Below, piece after piece: positions 15,427-22,751 of a stretch of DNA of 22,769 nucleotides. The notes under the pieces are model-generated. The model searched no databases. It was not told the DNA's origin and saw nothing but the letters and a program-made list of their open reading frames with translations. Each line of letters opens with the position of its first letter. The stretch's first letter is position 1. Source of the DNA: H2-BAC3 sp045863035 (GTDB lineage Bacteria; Bacteroidota; Ignavibacteria; Ignavibacteriales; Ignavibacteriaceae); assembly GCA_045863035.1 (NCBI GenBank), contig BTUV01000045.1:1-22769 (forward strand), read 5' to 3'. The position numbers and the translations under genes are program-made.

Positions 15427-16137
15427 GTGTTTTCCGGGGGGCTCTTGGCTCAACCAGCTTCGGATTAAAAACTTTGTGATATTCTTCTTGTCTCGTGATG
15501 TCTGAGAGATGAATGAAAAAACAGAATTCTCATGAATAAGTTCTGACAAAGATGATACAACTGAGACAACAACATCTCAGAGGAGTTTCGGTAATGCTGT
15601 CAGGCGGATTTTCCAAACCACTCTGAAGCTGCGAGGAAGTGTAAACCGATTGAGGTGAGCGTTCAGAGAAAAGGCACTTTCCAGGTGGCAGGTACGTTTT
15701 CCGGGGTTCAACGAAAGTGAATCACCATACACTAAAGTATCGAAATCGCATAAATGTCTGTCGAAATCCCGGCGTGTTAAAGATAGTAAAACAAGCAGAG
15801 CGGAAACCTTTGACTGGCTCTGCTCAGAACTGTACACAGGTAAGAAGATCAGAACACTGGTTTTTTGCTTAAAAAGAAAAACAAGATAGATACTCGTAAA
15901 GTAGTGTGAGCGGCTTAGGGGTGAAGATCCCCATTGCCTGCTCGACGTTTAGTTTTCGATATTCGTCAATGGTGCGCTGATTTTAAACGGATGCTAAAGC
16001 AGCGCGGATTAAAACGGATCGGAAATATTCAGATAGAGAATTTCATTAGAAGTGGCAGAAAACTCAAAAAAACTTTTAACTTTCAACTTTAACTTAACCT
16101 CATTGTTCCGCTTAGCTGGAGACAAGTTCTGCAATCT

Positions 16138-16158
16138 ATAGCCGCGGATTGCGGCTAT
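16138..16158. repeat. Isolated hairpin
   Basis: ATAGCCGC and GCGGCTAT form an 8-bp perfect stem with a 5-nt loop. It lies about 110 bp beyond the 3' end of the AT-rich exported-protein gene. No T-run follows on either side at the right distance, so a terminator function is not supported. Confidence 0.45.
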
Positions 16159-16269
16159 CTGTTAGACGAATGGATGAATCTTTTTTTGCTGGTACAGAAG
16201 CCGGGGGAACGGGCTGTGCACATATAAAGACAGTCGAAAAAAGCATTAAATGAATAAATATTTTAGTTC

Positions 16270-17274
16270 TCATTTCTTCCTCCTCTCCAATCTGTCTCGT
16301 AATAAAATTGATGTCGGGGTGCTGTCATTAAGCAGCCGTTGTTTATTCTCTGCAAACCAAATCGGGTCATTTTCAACTTTTTGGACTAATACGCGCACTA
16401 GACGAGATGTGTGCCCCGAGTTTGGGTATTTGGTTAAATATTTAATCACAAAATCATCTGCTTTCTCCTTTTCCTCGGGTGTCTCCTCACTATAGTTCCT
16501 GTTTAAGTATAAACTTGTTAGTAATTCGGTATAAAATTCATACCCAAAAAAACTATCATTGTATTTTTCATAATTATTAATTTTCTTTTGCCTGGAAAAT
16601 TGAGAGCTATCTAACAAATCATAATACATTTTATACTCTCCTGGTAATGGTATAATTTCAAAGTTGATTGAATTTGAATTTACTTTTATCCCGCCTGCAA
16701 TATTGATAGAGACTGAAAAACTGTACCTCCCCAAGCCAACATAGTGTGGTTTATAAACAATAGTGTCTTCGCCTTTGTGCGCATAAAATGGAAGTAGCGA
16801 ATAGCTATAATAGCGGGTAGCGCCTGATTCAATTTCAATTGCAGTACCTTTGTGATTTCCATTAACATCTTTAATTGCCATATTGGTCTCTAAACTTTTT
16901 AGATTAAAATTACCAGTCCCAAAGTATTTAAGTTTCTGTAAAGTTTTATTAGTTATCTTCATAAATAAGTTAATGGCTTTGCCTCTGAAATACCGTGTAC
17001 TGTCAATAAAGATTTCAATTTTGAGATCGTCAGATTGTTGCTTGGTTTCTGAAGTTACCGTGTTGTGCATACCTATGGGGTCATATTGCTTTTCCTCCCA
17101 ACAAATGTTTCCGGCCCGTTGAATATGACCTTCACAGAAAGCTATTTTTTCAAGACGTTTATTGGTCAATTGTAGATGACTCTCTGGTTCTGAAGAGCAG
17201 TATGCTCCAGGCGCATAAATTATCATAGCCGTCCAAAACAGCAGGTTGAAGAGAGAGGGGGTTTTTAAGTTCAT
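16270..17274 (-). CDS. Exported protein of unknown function, AT-rich
   Basis: 334 residues. The N-terminus has a signal peptide: short basic start, hydrophobic stretch (about 9-24), then APGAYC followed by SSEPES. The Cys is not in a proper lipobox (Tyr at -1), so signal peptidase I cleavage is more likely than lipidation. Residues about 85-210 look like a beta-sandwich: alternating strands with RYFRGKAINLFMKITNKT and SGATRYYSYSLLPFY, as in Ig-like domains. The rest is helical and rich in Lys, Glu and Asn, ending LRDRLERRKK. No family is recognised. The ATG has only a loose GGGCGG upstream. Its base composition is clearly more AT-rich than the metabolic genes around it, and gene-poor DNA lies on both sides, which suggests acquisition by transfer. 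Confidence 0.7.
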   Translation of the reverse strand: MNLKTPSLFNLLFWTAMIIYAPGAYCSSEPESHLQLTNKRLEKIAFCEGHIQRAGNICWEEKQYDPIGMHNTVTSETKQQSDDLKIEIFIDSTRYFRGKAINLFMKITNKTLQKLKYFGTGNFNLKSLETNMAIKDVNGNHKGTAIEIESGATRYYSYSLLPFYAHKGEDTIVYKPHYVGLGRYSFSVSINIAGGIKVNSNSINFEIIPLPGEYKMYYDLLDSSQFSRQKKINNYEKYNDSFFGYEFYTELLTSLYLNRNYSEETPEEKEKADDFVIKYLTKYPNSGHTSRLVRVLVQKVENDPIWFAENKQRLLNDSTPTSILLRDRLERRKK

Positions 17275-17798
17275 AGTTCCGCCCGAAAAATGATTAAAAA
17301 AACTTTACTGTTAAAACAAATATTTTTTAACCACAGCAAAAATTACCTTTAAGCTGAGTGAAACATTCGTATCATAGTAATTCAATTACCAAAAGTCTTA
17401 GCGAAACAAAAAAAAATAAGAACTATCATTCAAAATATCGCCGAAATTATAAAGCATATCCCGAATGAACTATGCTCACCCGAAAAGCTGCACCCTGAAC
17501 CCGAATCAATTTGCATCGCCGGATGAAGTTTATGAATTATTAACTAACGTGTCAAGAAAAAAAACAGTTTTAGGCGGGGTGCCAGGCAGAATTTGAATAT
17601 GGCTAATGGGTGAGCAGCGTTAAGACTTCATCCATAAACCAACTCATAACAACAATAAATCTGTGTTGCAAGAAACCTGGCTCTGCCTGGAAACCAATTT
17701 GGCGCACAACACAAACTTACCAGAGTATGCGTAAACTCTGCCTTGCGTCTCGGCGGACAGCGTTAAACATTCCTGACGCCTTTGCGCGAACCGCTTCT
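17275..17798. other. Gene-poor stretch between two exported-protein genes
   Basis: About 520 bp without a credible gene. The left part (17275-17480) is AT-rich and should contain the promoter of the minus-strand gene at 16270-17274. The right part (17680-17798) is a worn copy of the dispersed TTTGCGTCTTAGCGG repeat family. A 79-residue plus-strand frame (17610-17849) is mostly translation of this repeat. Confidence 0.5.
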
Positions 17799-18314
17799 TT
17801 AGCTGCAAATATGAAGAAGCTCATTAAACAAATAATACTCATACTTTGAAACATACGGCGGAGCGGAGCTTACTTCATCAGAGTTGCATGAATTGCAGCC
17901 GTAGTCATCATCATCTGAATTTCTGTAGTATGTATATACCGGCTGAAGCCGGGTTTTATCCACCGGGTGCGCCTGGCCCCAGTACTTCACACCTCCATCC
18001 GCAATTATTGCAAGACGGATAGTATCAAGCTGCTCCCAGTCGCTTACCCGGAGTCTGAAATAACCATTCGGCATGGTAAGCGCTACCGGCTGTTCATCCT
18101 GATAGCTCATCCCGCGCAAGAGTATAAGCGAGGAATCTCTTCCGTTTTTTCTTCCGTAGAGAACAACAGTATATAAAGACCGGTCATTCAGGGTATCGCA
18201 TTGAACATACCCTTCAATAATATAGGAGACAGGGGGCGGAGGTGTTGGTGACGTGGTTTTTCCGGGGGAGACAATTATAAAAATGTAAAGCAGGATCAGG
18301 AAAAACTTTTTCAT
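17799..18314 (-). CDS. Small exported protein of unknown function
   Basis: 171 residues with a clear signal peptide (MKKFFLILLYIFIIVSPGK), followed by a Thr/Ser/Pro linker and then SYIIEGYVQCDTLNDRSLYT, the first strand of what looks like a small beta-sandwich. MPNGYFRLRV resembles the feature of carboxypeptidase-regulatory-like domains, which is a weak likeness. The C-terminal third holds an Asp run (DDDD) and two Cys pairs (YGCNSCNSD), possibly a disulphide or metal loop. Not assigned to a family. The last codons lie beside a worn dispersed repeat, so the C-terminus may have been altered. It is divergent from rluE with 165 bp between the start codons. Confidence 0.65.
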   Translation of the reverse strand: MKKFFLILLYIFIIVSPGKTTSPTPPPPVSYIIEGYVQCDTLNDRSLYTVVLYGRKNGRDSSLILLRGMSYQDEQPVALTMPNGYFRLRVSDWEQLDTIRLAIIADGGVKYWGQAHPVDKTRLQPVYTYYRNSDDDDYGCNSCNSDEVSSAPPYVSKYEYYLFNELLHICS

Positions 18315-18479
18315 ACGGCATACTCTGAAGTAAATGTTTGAAATTACTGATGAAAATTACGGACTTTGCGGCTAACCGCATCCGTCCCGGGTTACGGCTC
18401 TTCCCAGTGATTCCCCGTATCTGAAATTCTCTCCCCCTGCAGTTGAATATCTCAGCCCCGCGGTCTTACATTTGCATCC

Positions 18480-19052
18480 ATGTTTTCCTATTATCTGATA
18501 AATAAACCCTACGGCTATCTGACCCAGTTTCATGATAAAGAGGGCAGGCCGGTTCTTAAAGAGCTGTTCAAATTCCCTAAGGGAGTCTATCCCGTCGGGC
18601 GGCTTGATCTGGACAGCGAGGGACTGCTCCTGCTCACCGATGATAAAAAGCTGACTGATTTCCTCCTGAACCCCAAAAACAACCACGAACGGGAGTATTA
18701 TGTGCAGATTGAAGGGCTGGCAACTATGGATGAGCTAAAACCGCTTGAAACAGGAGTCGATATCGAAAAGCAGATGACCAGACCGGCAAAAGTGAAGCTG
18801 ATTGACGAACCCCCATTCCTGTGGAAAAGAAATCCCCCTGTGAGACAGCGAAAAACAGTCCCCACCTGTTGGATAAGTCTGACTCTGACCGAGGGGAGAA
18901 ACCGCCAGGTAAGAAAAATGACTGCCGCAACCGGCCACCCCACCCTGCGGCTTATCCGCTACAGGATTCTTGGCGTAACAGTCGAAGGATTAAAACCCGG
19001 AGAAGTAAGAAAAATCACCAAAGAAGAGCTATTCAAACCTTATTCATCATAA
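18480..19052 (+). CDS. rluE: 23S rRNA pseudouridine synthase, RluE type
   Basis: 190 residues. Isomerises one uridine in 23S rRNA (U2457 in E. coli numbering) to pseudouridine. RsuA/RluE motifs: NKPYGYLTQF (8-17), the catalytic GRLDLDSEGLLLLT with Asp43, LIDEPPFLWKRNPPV (about 107-121), and EGRNRQVRKM followed by GHPTLRLIRY near the C-terminus. These match E. coli RluE closely over the whole length. There is no S4 RNA-binding domain, as expected for RluE and unlike RsuA, RluB or RluF. ATG at 18480 without an obvious ribosome site. Monocistronic by context; followed by a dispersed repeat and low-complexity intergenic DNA. Confidence 0.93.
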   Translation: MFSYYLINKPYGYLTQFHDKEGRPVLKELFKFPKGVYPVGRLDLDSEGLLLLTDDKKLTDFLLNPKNNHEREYYVQIEGLATMDELKPLETGVDIEKQMTRPAKVKLIDEPPFLWKRNPPVRQRKTVPTCWISLTLTEGRNRQVRKMTAATGHPTLRLIRYRILGVTVEGLKPGEVRKITKEELFKPYSS

Positions 19053-19115
19053 GCTCTTATTTCAAAGGACAGCAAGAATTTTTTCTTCGTAAATCCGCGA
19101 AATCTGCGGGATACT

Positions 19116-19142
19116 CTTTGCGTCTTAGCGGCTTCGCGCGAG
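19116..19142. repeat. Dispersed 27-bp repeat, copy 2
   Basis: Identical over 27 bases to 15400-15426. Here it is preceded by AAATCCGCGAAATCTGCGGG (19091-19110), a stretch often seen joined to this type of repeat in environmental genomes. It lies 64 bp after the rluE stop codon. Confidence 0.8.
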
Positions 19143-19160
19143 ATTTTTACCCCAAGCCCA

Positions 19161-19184
19161 AGACAGATAGTCATCTGTCTGTAC
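19161..19184. repeat. Solitary REP-like hairpin
   Basis: AGACAGAT (19161-19168) pairs with ATCTGTCT (19173-19180) around a 4-nt loop. On the minus strand the hairpin is led by GTACAGAC, the same lead-in as the palindromes at 3734, 5655 and 6062 on the plus strand. This may be a diverged member of the RAYT-linked palindrome family, or a local terminator for rluE, though no T-run follows. Confidence 0.4.
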
Positions 19185-19200
19185 GAAACCGGGGCTAGGG

Positions 19201-19310
19201 CAGTTCATACTTCATCATTCACCACTCATAATTCTCCCTGTACATTGTTCATTCTAAATTGTACATTGTAAAAAGTGCAATTCATAATTCAAACTTCATA
19301 ATTGTTTTGT
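19201..19310. repeat. Low-complexity AATTCATAATTC-type repeat
   Basis: Several imperfect repeats of TTCATAATTC and of TGTACATTGT (19240 and 19260). This is the short A/T-rich tandem type frequently found between genes in Bacteroidetes-group and other environmental genomes. No gene is seen in 19053-19356 apart from the repeats listed. Confidence 0.5.
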
Positions 19311-19356
19311 AATTTAAGATTAGTATTCAATCATTTTGGTTAAAACACGCATTTTC

Positions 19357-19692
19357 ATGGAAAGTGATGAAATCATCAGGCAGTTAAATCTGCGGCTAAG
19401 TCAGAACTTCCCTGATTACCAGGGGGTATATTTTTTCGGCTCCCGCTTAAAAGGTGACTTCACCGAAGAGAGCGACTATGACGTTGTGCTCATCTTTGAT
19501 GAACTTGACTACCCCAAACGCCTTGAGATTGCCGGAGTGCTGAACAGACTCGAATACGAACTGGATGTTTTCTTCGACTGCAAACTCTTTACCACAACCG
19601 GCACCCGCAGCATAAAATATATCCGTGAAAATGTAAACCCCATTTTCATTCACCATGCAATTGATCAGGGAAGGTATTATGCAAGACCATGA
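19357..19692 (+). CDS. Minimal nucleotidyltransferase (MNT-type)
   Basis: 111 residues from the ATG at 19357; an in-frame TTG at 19336 would add seven residues. Contains the DNA polymerase beta-like nucleotidyltransferase motif GSRLKGDFTEESDYD, with Gly28, Ser29 and metal ligands Asp40 and Asp42, and a third acid at about Asp70 (ELDVFFD). Proteins of this size and motif usually pair with a HEPN protein as a toxin-antitoxin module in which the nucleotidyltransferase is the antitoxin that AMPylates the HEPN RNase. The next reading frame starts 14 bp before this stop codon with a good ribosome site, the overlap expected of such a pair. The partner is lost in the assembly gap, so the toxin-antitoxin role is inferred. 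Confidence 0.82.
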   Translation: MESDEIIRQLNLRLSQNFPDYQGVYFFGSRLKGDFTEESDYDVVLIFDELDYPKRLEIAGVLNRLEYELDVFFDCKLFTTTGTRSIKYIRENVNPIFIHHAIDQGRYYARP

Positions 19693-19707
19693 GGAGATAC
19701 TTTTTAG
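19679..19707 (+). CDS. Partial gene, probable HEPN partner, cut by gap
   Basis: The ATG at 19679 reads MQDHEEILF before the run of N. It overlaps the end of the nucleotidyltransferase by 14 bp and has a strong AGGGAAGG ribosome site. The position and the start MQDHEEILF fit HEPN-domain proteins of MNT/HEPN pairs, but only nine codons are seen, so the product is inferred from context. Confidence 0.5.
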
Positions 19708-19807
19708 NNNNNNNNNNNNNNNNNNNNNNNNNNNNNNNNNNNNNNNNNNNNNNNNNNNNNNNNNNNNNNNNNNNNNNNNNNNNNNNNNNNNNNNNNNNNN
19801 NNNNNNN
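19708..19807. other. Assembly gap (100 N)
   Basis: Exactly 100 unresolved bases, the usual placeholder for a scaffold gap of unknown size. It breaks the probable HEPN gene on the left and the DUF3052-like gene on the right. Frames drawn across it are not meaningful. Confidence 0.99.
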
Positions 19808-20169
19808 TCATCAATGGAAATAACCTTGATATCAACCATCTTGTTATCAATACCGGTATCTCGGATTACATTCTCATCAACATCGCTTTTTGTTTCAGCG
19901 GCTTTTTTCTGCCAGGCAACCCAGATCATGCCGTCTCTCCTGATAGAATCCTTCAGATCAGGAAAAGTTTGTTTCAGAGATTTTTTATTCTCGGTGAAAT
20001 AAATAATCATATCATTCAGTTTTTTCAGGCGTATATCGGGGGAGAGCGCTTCAGGGGCGTCTGCCAGGTAATCAAAAAATCTGTTTGGCGCGTTTACTAC
20101 GGAAACATCAAGCCCCTCTTTCAGACCAAGTTTCTGAGAGAGACTTTTCCCGGAGAATTCTGTGTTCAT
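19808..20169 (-). CDS. DUF3052-like protein, N-terminal part, cut by gap
   Basis: About 120 residues from an ATG at 20169 to the gap, C-terminus missing. It begins SGKSLSQKLGLKEG, then a segment with LKKLNDMIIYFTENKKSL, then MIWVAWQKKAAETKSD (81-96), VDENVIRD and MVDIKVISID. The order of GMIWVAWxKKA, D.VIRD and VDIKV matches DUF3052 proteins, whose missing end normally reads W.GLKFV. Function unknown. No signal peptide or membrane helix. No ribosome site is clear. It faces away from the PAP2 operon. Confidence 0.7.
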
Positions 20170-20341
20170 TATTTTTTTTCTAAGTTTTGTTTTCTTCTCT
20201 GATTATATTAGCAATATCAATCTTCAATTCAAAACATTACCGAGGGCAAAATATTTTATACCCTGATAAATATCACAGAATGCAATTTTATTTCGACTCC
20301 GAAAGGATCGTATATTGGAATAAACCAAATGAGACAACTTT
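20170..20341. other. Divergent intergenic region
   Basis: AT-rich region between the DUF3052-like gene (minus) and the PAP2 operon (plus), ending where the tandem repeat begins. It should hold the promoters of both units. No clear promoter pair or operator is identified. Confidence 0.4.
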
Positions 20342-20580
20342 CGAATCCTCCGGATTCGCGGGGGTGGGTTCGTGATGCTTTCTTTTCTGCCAATTTACGA
20401 ATCCTCCGGATTCGCAAGGGTGGGTTCGTGATGCTTTCTTTTCTCCAATTTACGAATCCCCCGGATTCGCGGGGCTGGGTTCGTGATGCTTTCTTTTCTG
20501 CCAATTTACGAATCCTCCGGATTCACGGAGGTGGGTTCGTGATGCTTTCTTTTCTACCAATTTACGAATCCTCCGGATTC
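20342..20580. repeat. 55/56-bp tandem repeat with hairpins
   Basis: Copies begin at 20342, 20398, 20453, 20509 and 20565 (last one partial), so the period is 56, 55, 56 and 56 bp. Each copy carries CGAATCCTCCGGATTCG, a 7-bp stem with a 3-nt loop, followed by GGTGGGTTCGTGATGC and a TTTCTTTTCT tract. The hairpin arm is weakened in the fourth copy (GGATTCACG) and in the fifth. The array ends 19 bp before the PAP2 start codon, so it lies in the leader or promoter of that operon. Frames through it on both strands are translated repeat, not genes. Confidence 0.92.
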
Positions 20581-20599
20581 CTCAAACAAATAGTGCGCT

Positions 20600-21409
20600 G
20601 TGAGATTTTCTATTTATAATTCACCGCTCGTTCTGCTGTTGGTTCTTCTGATGCTTGCAGGGCTATCAAACCTCCATGCGCAGCAAGACCCCCGTTTTTC
20701 TGATGATATGAAACATGCCGGCAGAACCGCATCGGAACTGTTCAGCCGGACAATCCGACCCGATAATGAAGCTGTAAAAACAACTCTCTTTTCTCTGCTC
20801 GCCTCAGGCGGGGCTTCCTTTGCTGATGAAACTGTCAGGGATTTCTGGAAAAATTCAAAAACCCCGTTTTGGGATACGTTCTTTTCATTCGATGAATATT
20901 ACGGCAATCATTACACCATGATACCTCTTGCCGGTATATATACGTACGGACTTCTGGCTGATGACCCCGCCTCCAAGCGTATAGGGTTAAAGCTGATGAC
21001 CGCTTCGCTTCTCTCTGTTTTCTATAATGCGGCTATTAAGACATCTGTCGGAAGAAGCCGCCCTTATTCACAAAAGGGGAACTGTGATTTTAATCCGTTC
21101 AGTTTCAATTTTGAACAGACTTCCTTCCCCTCCGGACATACTACATTTACTTTTGCTATTGCCGCGGTGTTGGAACAGGAGTTTCATTCCACCGGTATAA
21201 CAGCAGCAGCATATACAGCTGCAGTCATGACCGCCTTTGCGCGGATGTACAATGATGTCCACTGGTTTTCTGATACGGTTTTCGGAGCGGTGATCGGATA
21301 TTATATCGGTAAATTTGCAGCCGAAGAACTTGACCGCCTTGAACGGAATGATTCTCCGTCCGAGTCTGTATTGAAACCGGTTTTTACTATAACTATACCA
21401 CTGAGGTAA
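20600..21409 (+). CDS. PAP2-family phosphatase, exported
   Basis: 269 residues with an N-terminal signal peptide (about 1-27, cleavage after LHA). The three phosphatase signature segments are present: KTSVGRSRP (Lys147 to Arg154-Pro155), PSGH (177-180) with catalytic His180, and RMYNDVHWFSD (Arg215, nucleophile His221, Asp225). It should dephosphorylate lipid phosphates such as undecaprenyl diphosphate or phosphatidate in the envelope. Hydrophobic segments around 108-145 and 180-240 fit the membrane-embedded PAP2 core. The GTG start is chosen because it gives a complete signal peptide; no ribosome site is seen. It starts just after the hairpin repeat array and is followed 5 nt later by an exported-protein gene, so it heads an operon. 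Confidence 0.9.
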   Translation: MRFSIYNSPLVLLLVLLMLAGLSNLHAQQDPRFSDDMKHAGRTASELFSRTIRPDNEAVKTTLFSLLASGGASFADETVRDFWKNSKTPFWDTFFSFDEYYGNHYTMIPLAGIYTYGLLADDPASKRIGLKLMTASLLSVFYNAAIKTSVGRSRPYSQKGNCDFNPFSFNFEQTSFPSGHTTFTFAIAAVLEQEFHSTGITAAAYTAAVMTAFARMYNDVHWFSDTVFGAVIGYYIGKFAAEELDRLERNDSPSESVLKPVFTITIPLR

Positions 21410-21414
21410 TTATC

Positions 21415-22428
21415 ATGAAAAGTATCGCTTGTTTTCTTGTTTTCAGCTCTTTTGTTTTTGCAAATATCGCCATGCCCGGTTTTTGGAATACCGGGACGGG
21501 CCGTACTTTTGTTCACTTCTTCAAAGAAGATGCAGCGCACTCTGGTAAAGTGCTGATGATGGAAGAAGAAATAACCATCGCCCTTTATAAAAATTTTGCC
21601 GCCGTTAAGGGAGTATATATAATGAATAACAACTCCCCGGATACTATTACAATACGGACAGGATTCCCCGTTTCCGGAAGCGCGGGCAGCGGTCTTGACC
21701 GGTCTGTTATCTTTGAAGACCTGTATGCACTTACCGTTTCAGTAAACAGCTCTGCCGCTGAAGCGCTTAAACTGGAAGAATATATAAACAAATACGCCCC
21801 CGGCACACTCCCCGAAACCCTGCCGGCTGATTCCGTCTATAGCAGTGTTTACGGTCAGCATGATAACTGGTATGTATGGGAAAGCACTTTTCCTCCGGGT
21901 CAGTCCGTTGTTACTGTTTATTACCTTACCGACAACAGCTTCGGCCGGATCAGGGAGGGTTATAACAACCAGAAAGCAAATCTCTTTTCATATATACTTG
22001 AAACCGGAAAAACCTGGGGCGGAAGCATCGGCAAAGGCAGTGTTACGCTTTATCTGATGGCCGGACTGAACGAAGATGATATTGAGGGAATTTCTCCGGC
22101 GCGATATTTCGCATGGGACGGTAAAAACGTTCTGCAAAGAAAATTTGAAAACCTGAATCCGTCTCCCGGCGATAACCTTCTGATCCGCTATACCCCCTCG
22201 GAGGAAGGATTTGATATTGCAGGTATTGCTTCAAACCCGGCTGAGTATTTCTCCGCTGCTGACAGTCTTGCCTCGTTAAAAACTAATGTCTCCGCGGGGA
22301 AAACCCTGCCTGAAGGTGATTTTGAACCTGATTCAGAAATACTGGGGTTCGGTCTGAAAGTGCTTGGCTATCTTGGCGGCGGTGTGCTTTTGTTTTATGG
22401 TATCAGATATTTTGTTAAAAAGAAATAG
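21415..22428 (+). CDS. Exported, C-terminally membrane-anchored protein
   Basis: 337 residues: signal peptide (about 1-17, FVFA), a large extracytoplasmic beta-rich domain, and a C-terminal membrane helix (about 313-333) followed by a KKK stop-transfer tail, so the bulk faces the periplasm. The N-terminal part (EEEITIALYKNFAAVKGVYI then TIRTGFPV) has the look of DUF4424-type proteins, but I cannot confirm this. The family is not recognised. The ATG has a good TGAGGTAA ribosome site and lies 5 nt after the PAP2 gene. Its TAG stop shares a base with the GTG start of the PIG-L gene (TAGTG), so the three genes are translationally coupled. Confidence 0.75.
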   Translation: MKSIACFLVFSSFVFANIAMPGFWNTGTGRTFVHFFKEDAAHSGKVLMMEEEITIALYKNFAAVKGVYIMNNNSPDTITIRTGFPVSGSAGSGLDRSVIFEDLYALTVSVNSSAAEALKLEEYINKYAPGTLPETLPADSVYSSVYGQHDNWYVWESTFPPGQSVVTVYYLTDNSFGRIREGYNNQKANLFSYILETGKTWGGSIGKGSVTLYLMAGLNEDDIEGISPARYFAWDGKNVLQRKFENLNPSPGDNLLIRYTPSEEGFDIAGIASNPAEYFSAADSLASLKTNVSAGKTLPEGDFEPDSEILGFGLKVLGYLGGGVLLFYGIRYFVKKK

Positions 22429-22751
22429 TGAAAGTACTTTATATATATCCGCATCCCGATGATGAGTCATTCGGTCCGGCAAGCGTCATGTATCAGCAGC
22501 AAGAGCAGGAGCATCAGGTTTATCTCCTCACCCTCACTGAAGGAGGCGCAACCAAGCAGCGGTTTAAATATAACCTGAGCATCGAAGAAATGGGCAAGGT
22601 GCGTGTGGCTGAAATGAAAGAGATTGAAAAACTGCTTAAACTGACGGAGATGACCATTCTTGATCTGCACGACTCCGGCTTAAAAGAAATGAATCCGCTT
22701 GATATCGAAAATGTACAATTCCGAAGCCCCCGGGAATCAATGAAGAATTAA
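22428..22751 (+). pseudogene. PIG-L-type deacetylase, truncated
   Basis: Only 107 residues; PIG-L/LmbE family deacetylases are usually over 200. The N-terminal half is normal: MKVLYIYPHPDDESFG with the zinc and base residues His9, Asp11 and Asp12, then LTLTEGGATKQR and the helix KVRVAEMKEIEKLL (57-70). After about residue 95 the frame turns into PRESMKN and stops within an AATTAAGAATTAA repeat. The second metal-binding His region is missing, so this product would be inactive. Such enzymes remove acetyl groups from N-acetylglucosaminyl substrates. Either a real truncation or a contig end where the repeat misled assembly; the position 18 bp from the window end favours the latter. The GTG start overlaps the preceding stop. 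Confidence 0.8.

Larger units (their letters stand above)
15225..16269. other. Gene-poor stretch with decayed sequence
   Basis: About 1 kb with no gene I can support. The longest frame, 86 residues on the minus strand at 15577-15837, has no ribosome site, family motif or plausible partner. The sequence has a dispersed-repeat copy at 15400-15426, a short A/T-rich run ACTTTTAACTTTCAACTTTA near 16071 of a kind often seen between Bacteroidetes-group genes, and a hairpin at 16138-16158. The central part (15600-15990) looks like worn coding sequence but I cannot name a source. Confidence 0.45.

Noticed and set aside
15577..15837. 86-residue minus-strand frame
   Set aside because: No ribosome site, partner or family; it lies in worn sequence with repeats. 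It could be a remnant, but I cannot support a gene.
15225..16269. RNA gene or insertion sequence in the gene-poor region
   Set aside because: No tRNA-like fold, no terminal inverted repeats and no transposase motif were found by eye.
17610..17849. 79-residue plus-strand frame
   Set aside because: Much of it is translation of the dispersed TTGCGTCT repeat, and it overlaps the end of the exported-protein gene.
20342..20580. CRISPR-like array of short palindromic repeats
   Set aside because: The segments between hairpins are the same in every copy, so there are no spacers.
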